Assembly: GCF_917563925.1 (NCBI RefSeq)
Contig: NZ_CAKJTJ010000005.1
Span: 62,001-126,000, forward strand
Direction of reading: 5' to 3'
Source: Sutcliffiella rhizosphaerae
GTDB taxonomy: Bacteria; Bacillota; Bacilli; Bacillales; Bacillaceae_I
DNA: 64,000 nt
The translations under genes were made by a program, and so were the position numbers. A model generated the notes under the pieces. The model was not told where the DNA came from and ran no database searches. It saw only the letters and a program-made list of their open reading frames with translations. Of the stretch, positions 52,138 to 60,846 are shown in pieces (within the stretch, counting starts at the first letter, position 1; the number at the start of each line of letters is the position of its first letter).

Positions 52138-52217
52138 GCATGAACTATAAAGGATTACCATTCTCATGAAAAAGGAAAAATGATAAAATAATGTTCAGTA
52201 ATGAAAGGATGAGAAAA

Positions 52218-52412
52218 ATGAATGAAGCATTAGTTAAGGATATTTTAGATAAGTTGAAAAATGGTGAATTACATGAATACAGAGTACAAAAAGAAGATTT
52301 TATGGCTTTTAGAGAAATACTCGTAGCAAGAGAGGACTTTAAACATTTTAGAGGAATCGCTAAGCATAAAGGTGAAGTTATATACCAATATTTACAGGAA
52401 GCTAGAAGCTGA
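52218..52412 (+). CDS. Small hypothetical protein (64 aa)
   Basis: The ATG at 52218 is chosen because GAAAGGATG lies 8 bases upstream; a longer frame from 52191 lacks a site. The product MNEALVKDILDKLKNGELHE then KEDFMAFREILVAREDFKHF is predicted helical and charged, with no signal or membrane segment. I do not recognise a family. It has its own terminator right after it. Confidence 0.65.
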   Translation: MNEALVKDILDKLKNGELHEYRVQKEDFMAFREILVAREDFKHFRGIAKHKGEVIYQYLQEARS

Positions 52413-52418
52413 TATTGT

Positions 52419-52450
52419 AGTAGCGGCGCCTACAACCACCGCTACTTTTT
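52419..52450 (+). terminator. Terminator of the 64-aa gene
   Basis: AGTAGCGG and CCGCTACT around a 12-base loop, followed by TTTTT. Confidence 0.85.
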
Positions 52451-52474
52451 ATCATTATTCAGATGAATCTAAAA

Positions 52475-52939
52475 TCAACATATAAATTCTTTTTTTAACT
52501 TTTTGATTGCTTCTCTTCTCCAAGACTTTACTGCACTAATTGATACACCTTCTTCACTTGCAATTTCATGGACTCTTTTGTCTTTGAATATAAATCCTTC
52601 TACCCACTTCCGTTGGTTTTTAGTTAAACAATTTAAACTAAACTCCAAAAATGATGGAAATGAGTAGATTGGTTGTTCAGGAATATAAAGAGTACAAACA
52701 TTTATTTCTTGCCACCTAGCTTCTTTATTTAATTTATTTAGTAATTTTCCCCGGATGGAAGAATATGCATATGAAGTAAATGTCCCTTTATTGATGTCAA
52801 AGGCAAGGGATGCTTCCCAGAGAGCGATGGTTCCTTCGTGGAAATAGTAATCTTTATCTTTATGGATATTTAATGTATTCATAATATGGTGTATCATGGG
52901 AGTATACTGGTTTAATATTACTTCGAAACAAGGTTTCAA
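52475..52939 (-). CDS. Sigma-70-like sigma factor, small
   Basis: This 154-residue protein has a region 2-like segment (EGTIALWEASLAFDINKGTF, SYAYSSIRGKLLNKLNKEAR) and a region 4-like helix-turn-helix (VHEIASEEGVSISAVKSWRR). It resembles the SigO/Xpf-type small factors more than full ECF factors, and the spacing between regions is short. A TTG start is likely, with weak TAGGA upstream. It has no recognisable anti-sigma partner adjacent. The target promoter is unknown. Confidence 0.75.
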   Translation of the reverse strand: MKPCFEVILNQYTPMIHHIMNTLNIHKDKDYYFHEGTIALWEASLAFDINKGTFTSYAYSSIRGKLLNKLNKEARWQEINVCTLYIPEQPIYSFPSFLEFSLNCLTKNQRKWVEGFIFKDKRVHEIASEEGVSISAVKSWRREAIKKLKKEFIC

Positions 52940-53143
52940 TATAGGTTTCCTAACGAAAGCCTGCTTTCAATTATTACCGGTATCGTAAAGATAAGGGGAA
53001 ATTCATTAATTTACACTTTCCCATTTTATAAATATATTGGTTTCTATATTAAGTAAATAGGCCATTTCCTTAAGCAGTGAAAGTTATATGAAGGTATATC
53101 TTTAAGGGGAATACGCCATTCTGAATAAAAAGGAGTAATGGAT

Positions 53144-53470
53144 ATGGAACACAAAAAAGAAGATAAATTAGCCAATCAATCTATGTTCCTTTGGAAAAAT
53201 GGTGAAGATCAGACTGTTCAAGGGTTTTTAGTATTTCCTGACAACATACCTGATATAAAATATATAAAGAAGCTTTTACGTCATATGTATCTCGAAAAAG
53301 AAATTTTTAAAATGTCCATTTGGTTTGAAGGAGACGTCATTCAGATAGTTGGTCGAATTCAATCATTTCGATATACAAGCAACAAACTAACCATAAAAGA
53401 TTTAGATAAGAACATCTACCATATTCGCATCTTTGATGTTATTGAAATTGTTAGACGTCCTAATAAATAA
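53144..53470 (+). CDS. YolD-like family protein
   Basis: The protein has 108 residues from the ATG at 53144; AAAAGGAG lies 8 bases upstream, while the ATG at 53138 is too close. The C-terminal half (SIWFEGDVIQIVGRIQSF ... IYHIRIFDVIEI) has the beta-strand pattern of YolD-like proteins, which some species associate with DNA-damage or polymerase genes. That match is from pattern memory and not strong. It is divergent from the sigma-like gene across about 200 AT-rich bases. Confidence 0.5.
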   Translation: MEHKKEDKLANQSMFLWKNGEDQTVQGFLVFPDNIPDIKYIKKLLRHMYLEKEIFKMSIWFEGDVIQIVGRIQSFRYTSNKLTIKDLDKNIYHIRIFDVIEIVRRPNK

Positions 53471-53477
53471 TTCGTGA

Positions 53478-53508
53478 AGGAGTCCTGTAAGGGGCTCTTT
53501 TTTATTTT
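53478..53508 (+). terminator. Terminator of the YolD-like gene
   Basis: GAGTCC pairs with GGGCTC (one G-U) across TGTAAG, followed by a T-run. Confidence 0.75.
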
Positions 53509-53764
53509 GTTTTACTGTTACTACAAGAATAGTGAAGTATATTCCAGTACTTTCTAGGGAAAATAAAAAGGAAATTTCCGCTAATTCCGTCTTATTTGTA
53601 GGCTTTTTTAAAGCTTACGTCTATTAGAACGTGTGAAAAATGGCTTCAGGTCCTTTTTGTTGATTTTGCTTTAAAACTTACTCTTTGCATTAATGGTGAA
53701 AAAGAGCACTTTTATATTTAAAAAAAGTTTGTAAAAACAGCCTAAGAGAAGGGAGAAAGTCACT

Positions 53765-55285
53765 GTGAAAAACCTTTTTAAGAAACTTTTTACAGGCAGT
53801 AAAAACCTATCGTCTGATAAAGTGGAAAGCATGTCCGTCACAGAGTTATTGTTACAGATGAATAAATCAGTTGACTTTCTTAGATTCTCCAATGTTACGA
53901 ATGATGGAAGTAAAAAGGTATGGGTGAATTACTACTATACATTAATCGATACAGATTTTTTACATCGTGATATTTTGAACCATATTACATCAAGGCCTTG
54001 GTCAAATCTCCAGGACCTAAAAAATATCTTACCTATCGAAGCAGTGACGATCAGTTCGGATTCGAAAGAAATTTTAGAGAAAATGTTAACTGGATTTATT
54101 TTTGTCCAAATTGGTGAGCATGATAAATCAGGTCTATTAGTGCGCTCGGAATTCGTTCAAACCCGTGCTGTGTCATTGCCTGAAGTAGAATTCAGTGTAA
54201 TTGGTCCAAAAGAATCGTTTGTTGAAAATGTGGATTCTAATATTAATATGATTAGACGCAGACTTAGTACTCCAATGCTCACTATAGAAGAAAAGCTCCT
54301 TGGAACAATGTCTAGAACGAGAATAGCTACAATGTATATTGAGGGAATTGTCAACAAAGACAACGTAAATATCGTTAAGACTCGATTAGATGAAGTGCAA
54401 TTTGATCATATAAATGACAGTTCATATATTGCACAGTTAATTTCTGATAATGATAATACAATCTTCCCTCTTTTACTTGACTCAGAAAGACCAGATCGGG
54501 TAGTTTCAGCTCTTGCAGAGGGTAAGGTTGTTATACTTGTAGACGGTTCTCCGCATGGTCTTATCGGACCAACGACTTTAGTAGAATTTTTCTCCTCCTT
54601 TGAGGATTATTACATAAGTTATTTCCTAGCATCTTTTTTTAGATTGATTAGATTATTTGGGGTAGCATTTTCCATATTGGTTACTCCACTATATGTAGCA
54701 GTTCTTACCTATCATTATGAATTAATTCCAAAAGACTTACTTAGTACGTTAATCTCCTCTAGAAGAGAGGTCCCACTACCACCTATATTAGAAGCCATTT
54801 TTTTAGAGTTGACGATTGAGCTCTTGAGAGAGGCCGGTGCACGACTACCCACCAAAGTAGGTCAAACGATCGGTATCGTGGGAGGGATTGTTATCGGGAC
54901 TGCTTCTGTTGAAGCTGGACTAACTAGTAATGTACTCCTTATTATCGTTGCTTTAGCAGCACTTGCTTCCTTCACCACACCTGTATATAAAATGGGCAAT
55001 ACCATTCGCTTATTGCGTTTTCCATTTTTGCTGTTTGCACAATTATGGGGGCTCCTTGGAATAGTATTTTGTTTCTGTATTTTAGCAGCACACCTGCTAA
55101 GGCTTACATCACTAGGAAGACCATATCTGGAGCCTATTTATCCACCAAGGGTAACTGACATGAAAGATGCCTTATTACGCCTTCCATTCTCCATGCAAAA
55201 GGAACGGCCAGGACAATTGAGAACCCAAAAACCGCAACGAACCATTAAGCAAAAGCAAAAATTTAAAAAAGATATTGACGAATAA
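53765..55285 (+). CDS. Spore germination receptor A subunit (GerA/GerKA family)
   Basis: The protein has 506 residues from a GTG start behind GAAGGGAG. The N-terminal ~260 residues are the cytoplasmic GerAN domain, including SLPEVEFSVIGPKESFVENV and RTRIATMYIEGIVN, typical of all GerA-type A subunits. Four or five membrane helices follow (VAFSILVTPLYVAVLTYH, VGQTIGIVGGIVIGTASVEA). The A subunit helps sense germinants at the inner spore membrane. It begins an A-B-C operon; the gene name cannot be fixed because several receptors exist. Confidence 0.93.
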   Translation: MKNLFKKLFTGSKNLSSDKVESMSVTELLLQMNKSVDFLRFSNVTNDGSKKVWVNYYYTLIDTDFLHRDILNHITSRPWSNLQDLKNILPIEAVTISSDSKEILEKMLTGFIFVQIGEHDKSGLLVRSEFVQTRAVSLPEVEFSVIGPKESFVENVDSNINMIRRRLSTPMLTIEEKLLGTMSRTRIATMYIEGIVNKDNVNIVKTRLDEVQFDHINDSSYIAQLISDNDNTIFPLLLDSERPDRVVSALAEGKVVILVDGSPHGLIGPTTLVEFFSSFEDYYISYFLASFFRLIRLFGVAFSILVTPLYVAVLTYHYELIPKDLLSTLISSRREVPLPPILEAIFLELTIELLREAGARLPTKVGQTIGIVGGIVIGTASVEAGLTSNVLLIIVALAALASFTTPVYKMGNTIRLLRFPFLLFAQLWGLLGIVFCFCILAAHLLRLTSLGRPYLEPIYPPRVTDMKDALLRLPFSMQKERPGQLRTQKPQRTIKQKQKFKKDIDE

Positions 55286-55309
55286 TCTCATATGAAAGGA
55301 GGCAGTACA

Positions 55310-56413
55310 TTGCAAAAGATCCCGACTAATTTTCAGATTTCTCCGTTTCTAGTCTTTTTCTTAATTCATGGGACTCAATTTGGTGTAGGGGCTTTAGGAT
55401 ATCAGCGTATCATTGCAATGGCTGCCGGCTATGATGCATGGATAGGCATCATCCTTTTTGGGGCTCTCACCCATATTATCGTTTATATGATATATAAAAT
55501 ATGTGAAAAGAGTAATGGAGATATTGTGAGTGCCCATCGTTTAGTTTTCGGTAAGTGGATTGGGAATATATTCAATTTGTTTTTTGTTTTTTATTTCATT
55601 TTTACTGCTGTTACCGTATTGCGTTCATACATTGAGGTTGTACAGGTTTGGTTGTTTCCAGATCTTAAAACTTGGTTTTTTTCATTGATTTTTTTAATGT
55701 TAGTCTTTTACTTAATTACTGGTGGTTTCAGAGTTATTACAGGTATAAGTTTTTTAGGAGTGGTCCTTCCTTCCTATCTTGTTTTGACCATTATTATGCC
55801 ATTGGAGTATGCAAATTTTCGGAACCTCTTACCGATATTTGATCATCCTATTAAAGATATTTTAAAATCAGGAAAAGATATGACATTGAGCATGTTAGGT
55901 TTCGAAGCATTATTACTTTATTATCCTTACATAAAAAATCCAGAAAAGTCTAAGAAATGGGCACAGTTTGGTATTTTTATTACGTCCTTTATATATCTTG
56001 TATTTGCACTTGTTACTTTTGCTTACTTCAGCGAAGGGAAGCTACAAAAAAATATATGGGCTACTCTTTCCATTTGGAAAATAATCGAGCTGCCTTTTGT
56101 TGAAAGAGTGGAGTATATAGGAATTGCTAACTGGTGTCTTATCATTTTGCCAAATGTATGCATCTTCTTATGGTGTTCAAGTAGATTAGCGAAAAGAATG
56201 TCCGGTTTAAAACAAAGAACTACATTAATATTTATTACGCTCGTTGTTCTTATTTTAATGACTCAATTTGAAGACAGGAAACATATAAATGATTTGAACA
56301 AATACATAGGAGAGGTAGGGTTCTATATGGGGTATGTTTATATTCCTATCTTGTTTTTATTTGTAACTTTTGTATATTGGAGAAAGGGGAAAAAGAAAAA
56401 TGCGCCTGCTTAG
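55310..56413 (+). CDS. Spore germination receptor B subunit (GerB/APC-type permease)
   Basis: The protein has 367 residues from the TTG at 55310, six bases after AAAGGAGG; an ATG 18 bases upstream is inside the ribosome site. About ten membrane helices are present, with the endospore germination permease segments FQISPFLVFFLIHGTQFGVG and LSMLGFEALLLYYPYI. B subunits bind the germinant amino acid or sugar. The last 14 bases overlap the C-subunit gene. Confidence 0.92.
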   Translation: MQKIPTNFQISPFLVFFLIHGTQFGVGALGYQRIIAMAAGYDAWIGIILFGALTHIIVYMIYKICEKSNGDIVSAHRLVFGKWIGNIFNLFFVFYFIFTAVTVLRSYIEVVQVWLFPDLKTWFFSLIFLMLVFYLITGGFRVITGISFLGVVLPSYLVLTIIMPLEYANFRNLLPIFDHPIKDILKSGKDMTLSMLGFEALLLYYPYIKNPEKSKKWAQFGIFITSFIYLVFALVTFAYFSEGKLQKNIWATLSIWKIIELPFVERVEYIGIANWCLIILPNVCIFLWCSSRLAKRMSGLKQRTTLIFITLVVLILMTQFEDRKHINDLNKYIGEVGFYMGYVYIPILFLFVTFVYWRKGKKKNAPA

Positions 56414-57476
56414 AATAATATGTCTCCTGTGTATTTTCCTTTGCCTATGTGGTTGTTTGGAGAAAGAGATTGTCGATGATATAAATATTGAATCTGTGGA
56501 AGGCTTTGATTTGATTGAAGAGGATCTAATTGTAGGGACATTTTTGGTTCCAGTTTATAAAGCAGATAAAACGATTGAAAATGAGACATTCAGTGCGGTT
56601 GCACATTTAAATAAAGACATTTTGCGAAATGCACAAAAGGAGTCGTCTGCGCCAATCGTAAACGGTAGTGTACAGGTAGTTCTATTTAATAAAGCGCTAG
56701 CGGAAAGAGGAGTTATTGAGTTAATGGATGGGCTGCAGAGGGATTCAAGTATCGGAACGGGTTTATTTGTTGCAGTAGTAGATGGACCTTCAAAAGAAAT
56801 ATTAGAAGAAAATCTTGGGGCAAGAGGAACTGGAGAGTACATATATGATTTAATTGAACATAATATGGATCGGCGAGATGTACCTAAAATAAATATGCAT
56901 ATATTTTTATCAGACTATTTAGAAAAAGGGAAAGATGCCAATTTGCCAGTCTTGAAGAAAACGGAAAATAAAGTAGAGATAATTGGAGTGGCAGTACTGA
57001 AGGGTGATAAGTATGAAATGCTCATTCCTAATAGTCAATTATTTTACTTTAAAATGCTAGTTGATAAGCATACAGATGGTTCTGCTGCTTTTAAAGTCCC
57101 TAATAAGGAGGAGTATGTTTCAGTAAAAAGTATTAGTTCTGACAGGAAATTTAAAGTGAAATGGAAAAATGGTATGCCATATATAAACATCCATGTTGAG
57201 GTGGACGGCGCCTTAAGAGAATTTACCGGCAATAAAGTTACGCCTGAAAAATTGTTGGAATTTGAAAAATTGTTTGAAGAAAAAATAATAGCTGAGTCGG
57301 AATCCATGATACAGGAATTTAAGCAAAGAGGGGTGGATCCAGTAGGCTTAGGCTATGAGGTGAAATCGCGAACAAGAGGCTTTGATTATAAAAAATGGAA
57401 AGATCAATTATATCCAGAAGTAAATGTTACAGTAACTGCAAAAGTGAGAATTATTAGTACAGGTATAACTGAATAG
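56400..57476 (+). CDS. Spore germination receptor C subunit (Ger(x)C lipoprotein)
   Basis: The protein has 358 residues from the ATG at 56400, overlapping the B gene. The signal peptide ends in the lipobox LCGC, and the mature protein shows the Ger(x)C pattern VEGFDLIEEDLIVGTFL, GTGLFVAVVDGPSKEIL and SLGYEV-type VDPVGLGYEVKSRTRG near the C-terminus. It is anchored on the outer face of the inner spore membrane and completes the receptor. It ends 57 bases before the nucleoside hydrolase gene. Confidence 0.93.
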   Translation: MRLLRIICLLCIFLCLCGCLEKEIVDDINIESVEGFDLIEEDLIVGTFLVPVYKADKTIENETFSAVAHLNKDILRNAQKESSAPIVNGSVQVVLFNKALAERGVIELMDGLQRDSSIGTGLFVAVVDGPSKEILEENLGARGTGEYIYDLIEHNMDRRDVPKINMHIFLSDYLEKGKDANLPVLKKTENKVEIIGVAVLKGDKYEMLIPNSQLFYFKMLVDKHTDGSAAFKVPNKEEYVSVKSISSDRKFKVKWKNGMPYINIHVEVDGALREFTGNKVTPEKLLEFEKLFEEKIIAESESMIQEFKQRGVDPVGLGYEVKSRTRGFDYKKWKDQLYPEVNVTVTAKVRIISTGITE

Positions 57477-57533
57477 GCAAATATGAGATCCCTGAATATA
57501 CTATGATATAACCTAAGATGGAGGGGTCCTGAT

Positions 57534-58508
57534 ATGCCTCAGAAGGTTTTATTGTTTTGTGATCCAGGAATTGATGATTCACTTGCCATTATGTATGCAC
57601 TTCTAAATCCAAAGATTGACTTAATTGCAATTGTAACAAGCTATGGAAATATCGACCAAAATCAAGCGACACAAAATGTAGCTTATCTGTTAGAACTTGC
57701 AAATAGAAAAGGTGTCCTTCTTATAAGCGGAGCAAAAACACCTTTAACAGGAGAATTTACTCCCTTTTATCCAGAAATTCATGGTGAACAGGGGCTTGGT
57801 CCAATTAAGCCGCCATCCACAATAAAGGGAGAACTACTTAATTTTGATACTATATTTAAAGTGATTGAGAATTATAAAGAAGAGTTGGTCATAGTTGATA
57901 TAGGTAGATCAACATCACTTGCGATAGCGTTTAATCTTGCCGGAAAAGAGACAATGAATATTGTGAAGGCTTATTTTATAATGGGAGGAGCATTTTTAAC
58001 TCCAGGAAATGTAACACCTGGAGCTGAAGCCAATTTTTATGGTGATCCAATTGCAGCAGGAATTGTGATGAGTTCAGTAAAAAATGGCGTTTTATATCCT
58101 CTCAACGTTACAAATGATGCAGTTATTACTCCTGTTATGATTGAGAAAATAGTAGCAACAAAAAACAACCCTTATCAAGCGTTAATGAATGACATTTTCC
58201 AATATTATTTTGAAGCATATAAAAAACTAGTACCTGGGATAGAAGGCCCTTCATTACACGATGTCATGACCTTATTTGCAGTCACAACTCCTCAAGCATT
58301 CAAATACGTAGAAAAAGTAGTGACGATTGGTTTGGCTGAAGGTAACCTACGTGGAGTTAGTATGGCGGATTTTAGACCAAAGCCAGAAGAGGAGGGCAAT
58401 AAAATTACAATTGCATGGGAGTTTGATTATCAAGCTTTTGCCGATGATTTCATAAAAGTCATGTCTGGTCCTCTCCCAATTAATGAAACTACCAGAAAAA
58501 AGTCTTAA
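57534..58508 (+). CDS. Nucleoside hydrolase
   Basis: This 324-residue enzyme starts behind GGAGGGG. The calcium-binding motif DPGIDDSLAI carries Asp10, Asp14 and Asp15, and later segments MGGAFLTPGNVTPGAEANF and LHDVMTLFAVT supply the rest of the active site. It hydrolyses the N-glycosidic bond of ribonucleosides. It follows the germinant receptor operon with no clear terminator between, so inosine or another nucleoside is a possible link, which is inference only. The final codons form the first unit of a triplicated repeat. Confidence 0.92.
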   Translation: MPQKVLLFCDPGIDDSLAIMYALLNPKIDLIAIVTSYGNIDQNQATQNVAYLLELANRKGVLLISGAKTPLTGEFTPFYPEIHGEQGLGPIKPPSTIKGELLNFDTIFKVIENYKEELVIVDIGRSTSLAIAFNLAGKETMNIVKAYFIMGGAFLTPGNVTPGAEANFYGDPIAAGIVMSSVKNGVLYPLNVTNDAVITPVMIEKIVATKNNPYQALMNDIFQYYFEAYKKLVPGIEGPSLHDVMTLFAVTTPQAFKYVEKVVTIGLAEGNLRGVSMADFRPKPEEEGNKITIAWEFDYQAFADDFIKVMSGPLPINETTRKKS

Positions 58509-58561
58509 CTTTTTACCAGAAAAAAGTCTTAACTTTTTACCAGAAAAAAGTCTTAACTTTT
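58491..58561 (+). repeat. Triplicated 24-bp terminator unit
   Basis: Three tandem copies of a 24-base unit (ACCAGAAAAAAGTCTTAACT then TTTT) at 58491-58514, 58515-58538 and 58539-58561, the last one changed at its end. Each unit holds AAAAAGT-CTTA-ACTTTTT, a terminator-like hairpin with T-run. The first copy overlaps the last codons and stop of the nucleoside hydrolase gene. Confidence 0.9.
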
Positions 58562-58729
58562 GTGGTGGGATGGTATTTACATTACTTAAAACAATTCGTT
58601 TTCAGTTGAAAATATATAATAATAATTCCTTCATTAATTCCTAAGGTACTGATTTTTTTCTACTCCTGATTGAATTGGTTTGTTATGATAAAGTTATAAG
58701 AATGTTATGAACAAAAAGGAGTAGTATCC

Positions 58730-59065
58730 ATGTCTTTTCGCCAATGTCCAAACTGTAAAGAAAAAATGAACTATAAAACAAAATTAACATCAGTATTCTT
58801 CGGGTACCGTCCAATTACTTGCTCAAATTGTGGAATTGTGTATGAGGTGGATGAAAAATTCCGATTTATTCTCTCACTTTATACGGTTATGATTCCTATT
58901 ATCCTTGTATATTCATTTAGTGCTGCTGCAGGTATTCATTCTAGATGGATACAAGTACTGCTTGTGCTGGCATTAGGAACTCTAGGAGTTTTATATGCTG
59001 CAACAAAAGTACGCTATAACAAAGCCAAACATCAACCAATAAACGAAAATGTTAATAACAAATAA
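58730..59065 (+). CDS. TIGR04104-type zinc-ribbon membrane protein
   Basis: This 111-residue protein has a zinc ribbon CPNC (residues 6-9) and CSNC about 21 residues later, with CGIVYEVDEKFRF after it, and two membrane helices (LYTVMIPIILVYSFSAAAG, VLLVLALGTLGVLYAA). It matches the family named for CxxC-20-CxxC. Ribosome site AAAGGAG precedes the ATG. Function is unknown; it has a strong terminator behind it. Confidence 0.82.
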   Translation: MSFRQCPNCKEKMNYKTKLTSVFFGYRPITCSNCGIVYEVDEKFRFILSLYTVMIPIILVYSFSAAAGIHSRWIQVLLVLALGTLGVLYAATKVRYNKAKHQPINENVNNK

Positions 59066-59098
59066 AAACGAGAGGGGGCGACCCCTCTCGTTTTTATT
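59064..59098. terminator. Bidirectional terminator
   Basis: AAAAACGAGAGGGG and CCCCTCTCGTTTTT form a near-perfect stem with T-runs on both strands. It also serves the small minus-strand gene beginning at 59271. Confidence 0.92.
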
Positions 59099-59115
59099 TG
59101 TCACTACATAGGTCG

Positions 59116-59271
59116 TTATACTTTATCAAGGACCCAGATTAAAAAAGCTGCAATGATGACTAGTGAAATCATATGAAGAATAAAAGAACTTAAAAAGTCT
59201 TTTAACACAATAAAATAATGAAACCTGCTTTTTTTGTTATTTCGGACAATCCTTCTCGCTCTCGTATCCAT
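59116..59271 (-). CDS. Small single-pass membrane protein (51 aa)
   Basis: The minus-strand ATG at 59271 has GGAG 7 bases upstream (AGGAGTGAAGTG). The product begins MDTRARRIVRNNKKSRFHYF, a basic cytoplasmic N-terminus, followed by one membrane helix (LHMISLVIIAAFLIWVL). It ends 18 bases before a strong bidirectional terminator. I do not recognise a family. Small basic single-pass proteins are often regulators of membrane complexes. Confidence 0.65.
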   Translation of the reverse strand: MDTRARRIVRNNKKSRFHYFIVLKDFLSSFILHMISLVIIAAFLIWVLDKV

Positions 59272-59617
59272 CACTTCACTCCTACATACATGAAGAAATT
59301 TGTAAGTATATTATACAAAAAATTCAAACAAATAAAAAAGAATTAAGTAGAATTTTGTAAAAAAAACAAATTTTATGTACAACAGTAGTATTCTACCTTC
59401 AAAATCCAATCCTAGCAATAATTTTATCGATATAATAATGAAGATTATTTGTATAGACGCTTTTTTAAAAAGTAATTGTTATTAATCCCTAAAAAGTTGG
59501 CTGCAAGATTTTCTGGCGAATTCAAGGGGAAATGAACACGACTGTAACGATATTTACCAGTTTCTTGCAAAATCCGTAAAAGCACCTAACGTTTACGAAA
59601 TTGCATTATAAAAAAAC
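59272..59617. other. Intergenic region without recognised gene
   Basis: About 350 AT-rich bases. No ORF with a ribosome site, terminator or riboswitch motif was recognised in it. Confidence 0.5.
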
Positions 59618-59667
59618 TTGTGATTTTTACTTGTCATAGTGTACTATTTAACTAGAACACTATGACA
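59618..59667 (+). promoter_or_regulatory. Promoter with perfect 11-bp inverted repeat operator (GntR/YtrA-type)
   Basis: TGTCATAGTGT (59632-59642) and ACACTATGACA (59657-59667) are perfect inverted arms around a 14-base centre. A plausible promoter is TTGTGA (59618-59623), 18-base spacer, TACTAT (59642-59647), so the operator covers the -10. The GntR-type gene is second in the operon, hence autoregulation. Confidence 0.75.
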
Positions 59668-59683
59668 GGGGGATGAAATATTA

Positions 59684-60466
59684 ATGAGTGAAGCTTTTTG
59701 GGGATTGATGAAAAAAGAATGGCTAATTACAAAACATATTTTCTTTATATTGTTGACTGCTATGATTTGTGTCTGGTTTACAGCAGTAGTATGGAGTGTA
59801 TTTCAAACAAACAGTGATCTAGCCTGGATTATCACTGCAATGTTGGTGTCTGTTCATGTGATCTATCTAGTGATGATTTTCGGGTCAGGTTTGGAAATGG
59901 AAGCAAAAACTCAGCTGTGGTTACATAATCCTCTGCCAGCTAGAATTCTGCTAGCAAGTAAATTAGCAACTGGTTTCTACATGCAATTGATAAGCGGTTT
60001 ACTAACCATGATAATGTTCGCTGTTACATTCCTGTTAGGGAAAGCGGAGATTATTAGTTACTTTGAGGTTCCACCTAAAGTAATCGCTATTTCTTGGGTT
60101 CAAATAATATTACTGAGTTTGGAATTAGCAATGTATTATTTGTTCTATTGGACAGCATACCAGGCAATGTATAAAAATTATTATTTGAAAAAAATGAGAG
60201 TACCTCTCCTGATATTTCTTATCGTAGCAAGTCAAATCTTGTTTGTTTTTATAAACAAGCAAATAATAAGTGGTTTAGAAACTCTAGTCCCTTTATCTAT
60301 AGAGCTTCCAGTCGCATTTTCTTTTAATATATCAGGTTCTGGAGTAGGAGCTATCGCACAAGCGGAAACGACATCTTTTTTAGGTATTATTTTTTCAATC
60401 GGAAAAATTGTTGGTTTCTTTTATTTATCAGCTTGGATTCTTCATAGGGTGGTGGAAGCTAAGTGA
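59684..60466 (+). CDS. ABC-2-type transporter membrane protein, first copy
   Basis: This 260-residue protein has six predicted helices, starting behind GGGGGATG. The region WLHNPLPARILLASKLATGF between helices two and three is shared with the protein encoded at 61549 (IWLHNPASSSAMLTSKLTIS), so the two are paralogs. No ATPase domain is in the protein; it presumably works with the ATPase at 60843. Its stop overlaps the GntR start. Confidence 0.8.
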   Translation: MSEAFWGLMKKEWLITKHIFFILLTAMICVWFTAVVWSVFQTNSDLAWIITAMLVSVHVIYLVMIFGSGLEMEAKTQLWLHNPLPARILLASKLATGFYMQLISGLLTMIMFAVTFLLGKAEIISYFEVPPKVIAISWVQIILLSLELAMYYLFYWTAYQAMYKNYYLKKMRVPLLIFLIVASQILFVFINKQIISGLETLVPLSIELPVAFSFNISGSGVGAIAQAETTSFLGIIFSIGKIVGFFYLSAWILHRVVEAK

Positions 60467-60846
60467 CAACCCAATATGATACAAATAAGCCAATCTATCT
60501 TCAAATTATCGAAAATATAAGCAAAAAGATAGTTCGTGGTGAACTGATAACGGGTGAAAAACTTCCATCTGTAAGAGATATGGCTATTAAATCGAGTGTC
60601 AATCCAAACACCATTCAACGGACTTACAGTGAATTGGAAAGGATGGGAATTGTGGAAACAAAACGGGGACAGGGGACATTTATAACAGAAAATAAAGGGA
60701 TGATTAGACAATTAAAAGAGGAATTGGAAAATAAAGTGGTAGAAGGCTTTGTACAGAATATGAAAGATATTGGTGCAAACGAAAAAGAAATAGTAGAAAG
60801 TGTGGTTAAGTACTTGGATCTAGTCAAAGGGGGAGGAAATCATTGA
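60463..60846 (+). CDS. GntR family regulator, YtrA-like
   Basis: The protein has 127 residues from a GTG start overlapping the previous stop. The N-terminal winged helix reads KIVRGELITGEKLPSVRDMA and VNPNTIQRTYSELERMG, followed by a short C-terminal dimer helix region (LVKYLD-type EKEIVESVVKYLDLV), the YtrA subfamily architecture. YtrA-type regulators repress their own ABC transporter operon; the palindrome at 59632-59667 is the likely binding site. In B. subtilis the ytr operon responds to cell-wall antibiotics. Confidence 0.9.
   Translation: MTTQYDTNKPIYLQIIENISKKIVRGELITGEKLPSVRDMAIKSSVNPNTIQRTYSELERMGIVETKRGQGTFITENKGMIRQLKEELENKVVEGFVQNMKDIGANEKEIVESVVKYLDLVKGGGNH

Noticed and set aside
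58491-58561. Short direct repeats as a CRISPR array
   Set aside because: The units abut without spacers and each contains a terminator hairpin; no cas genes are near.
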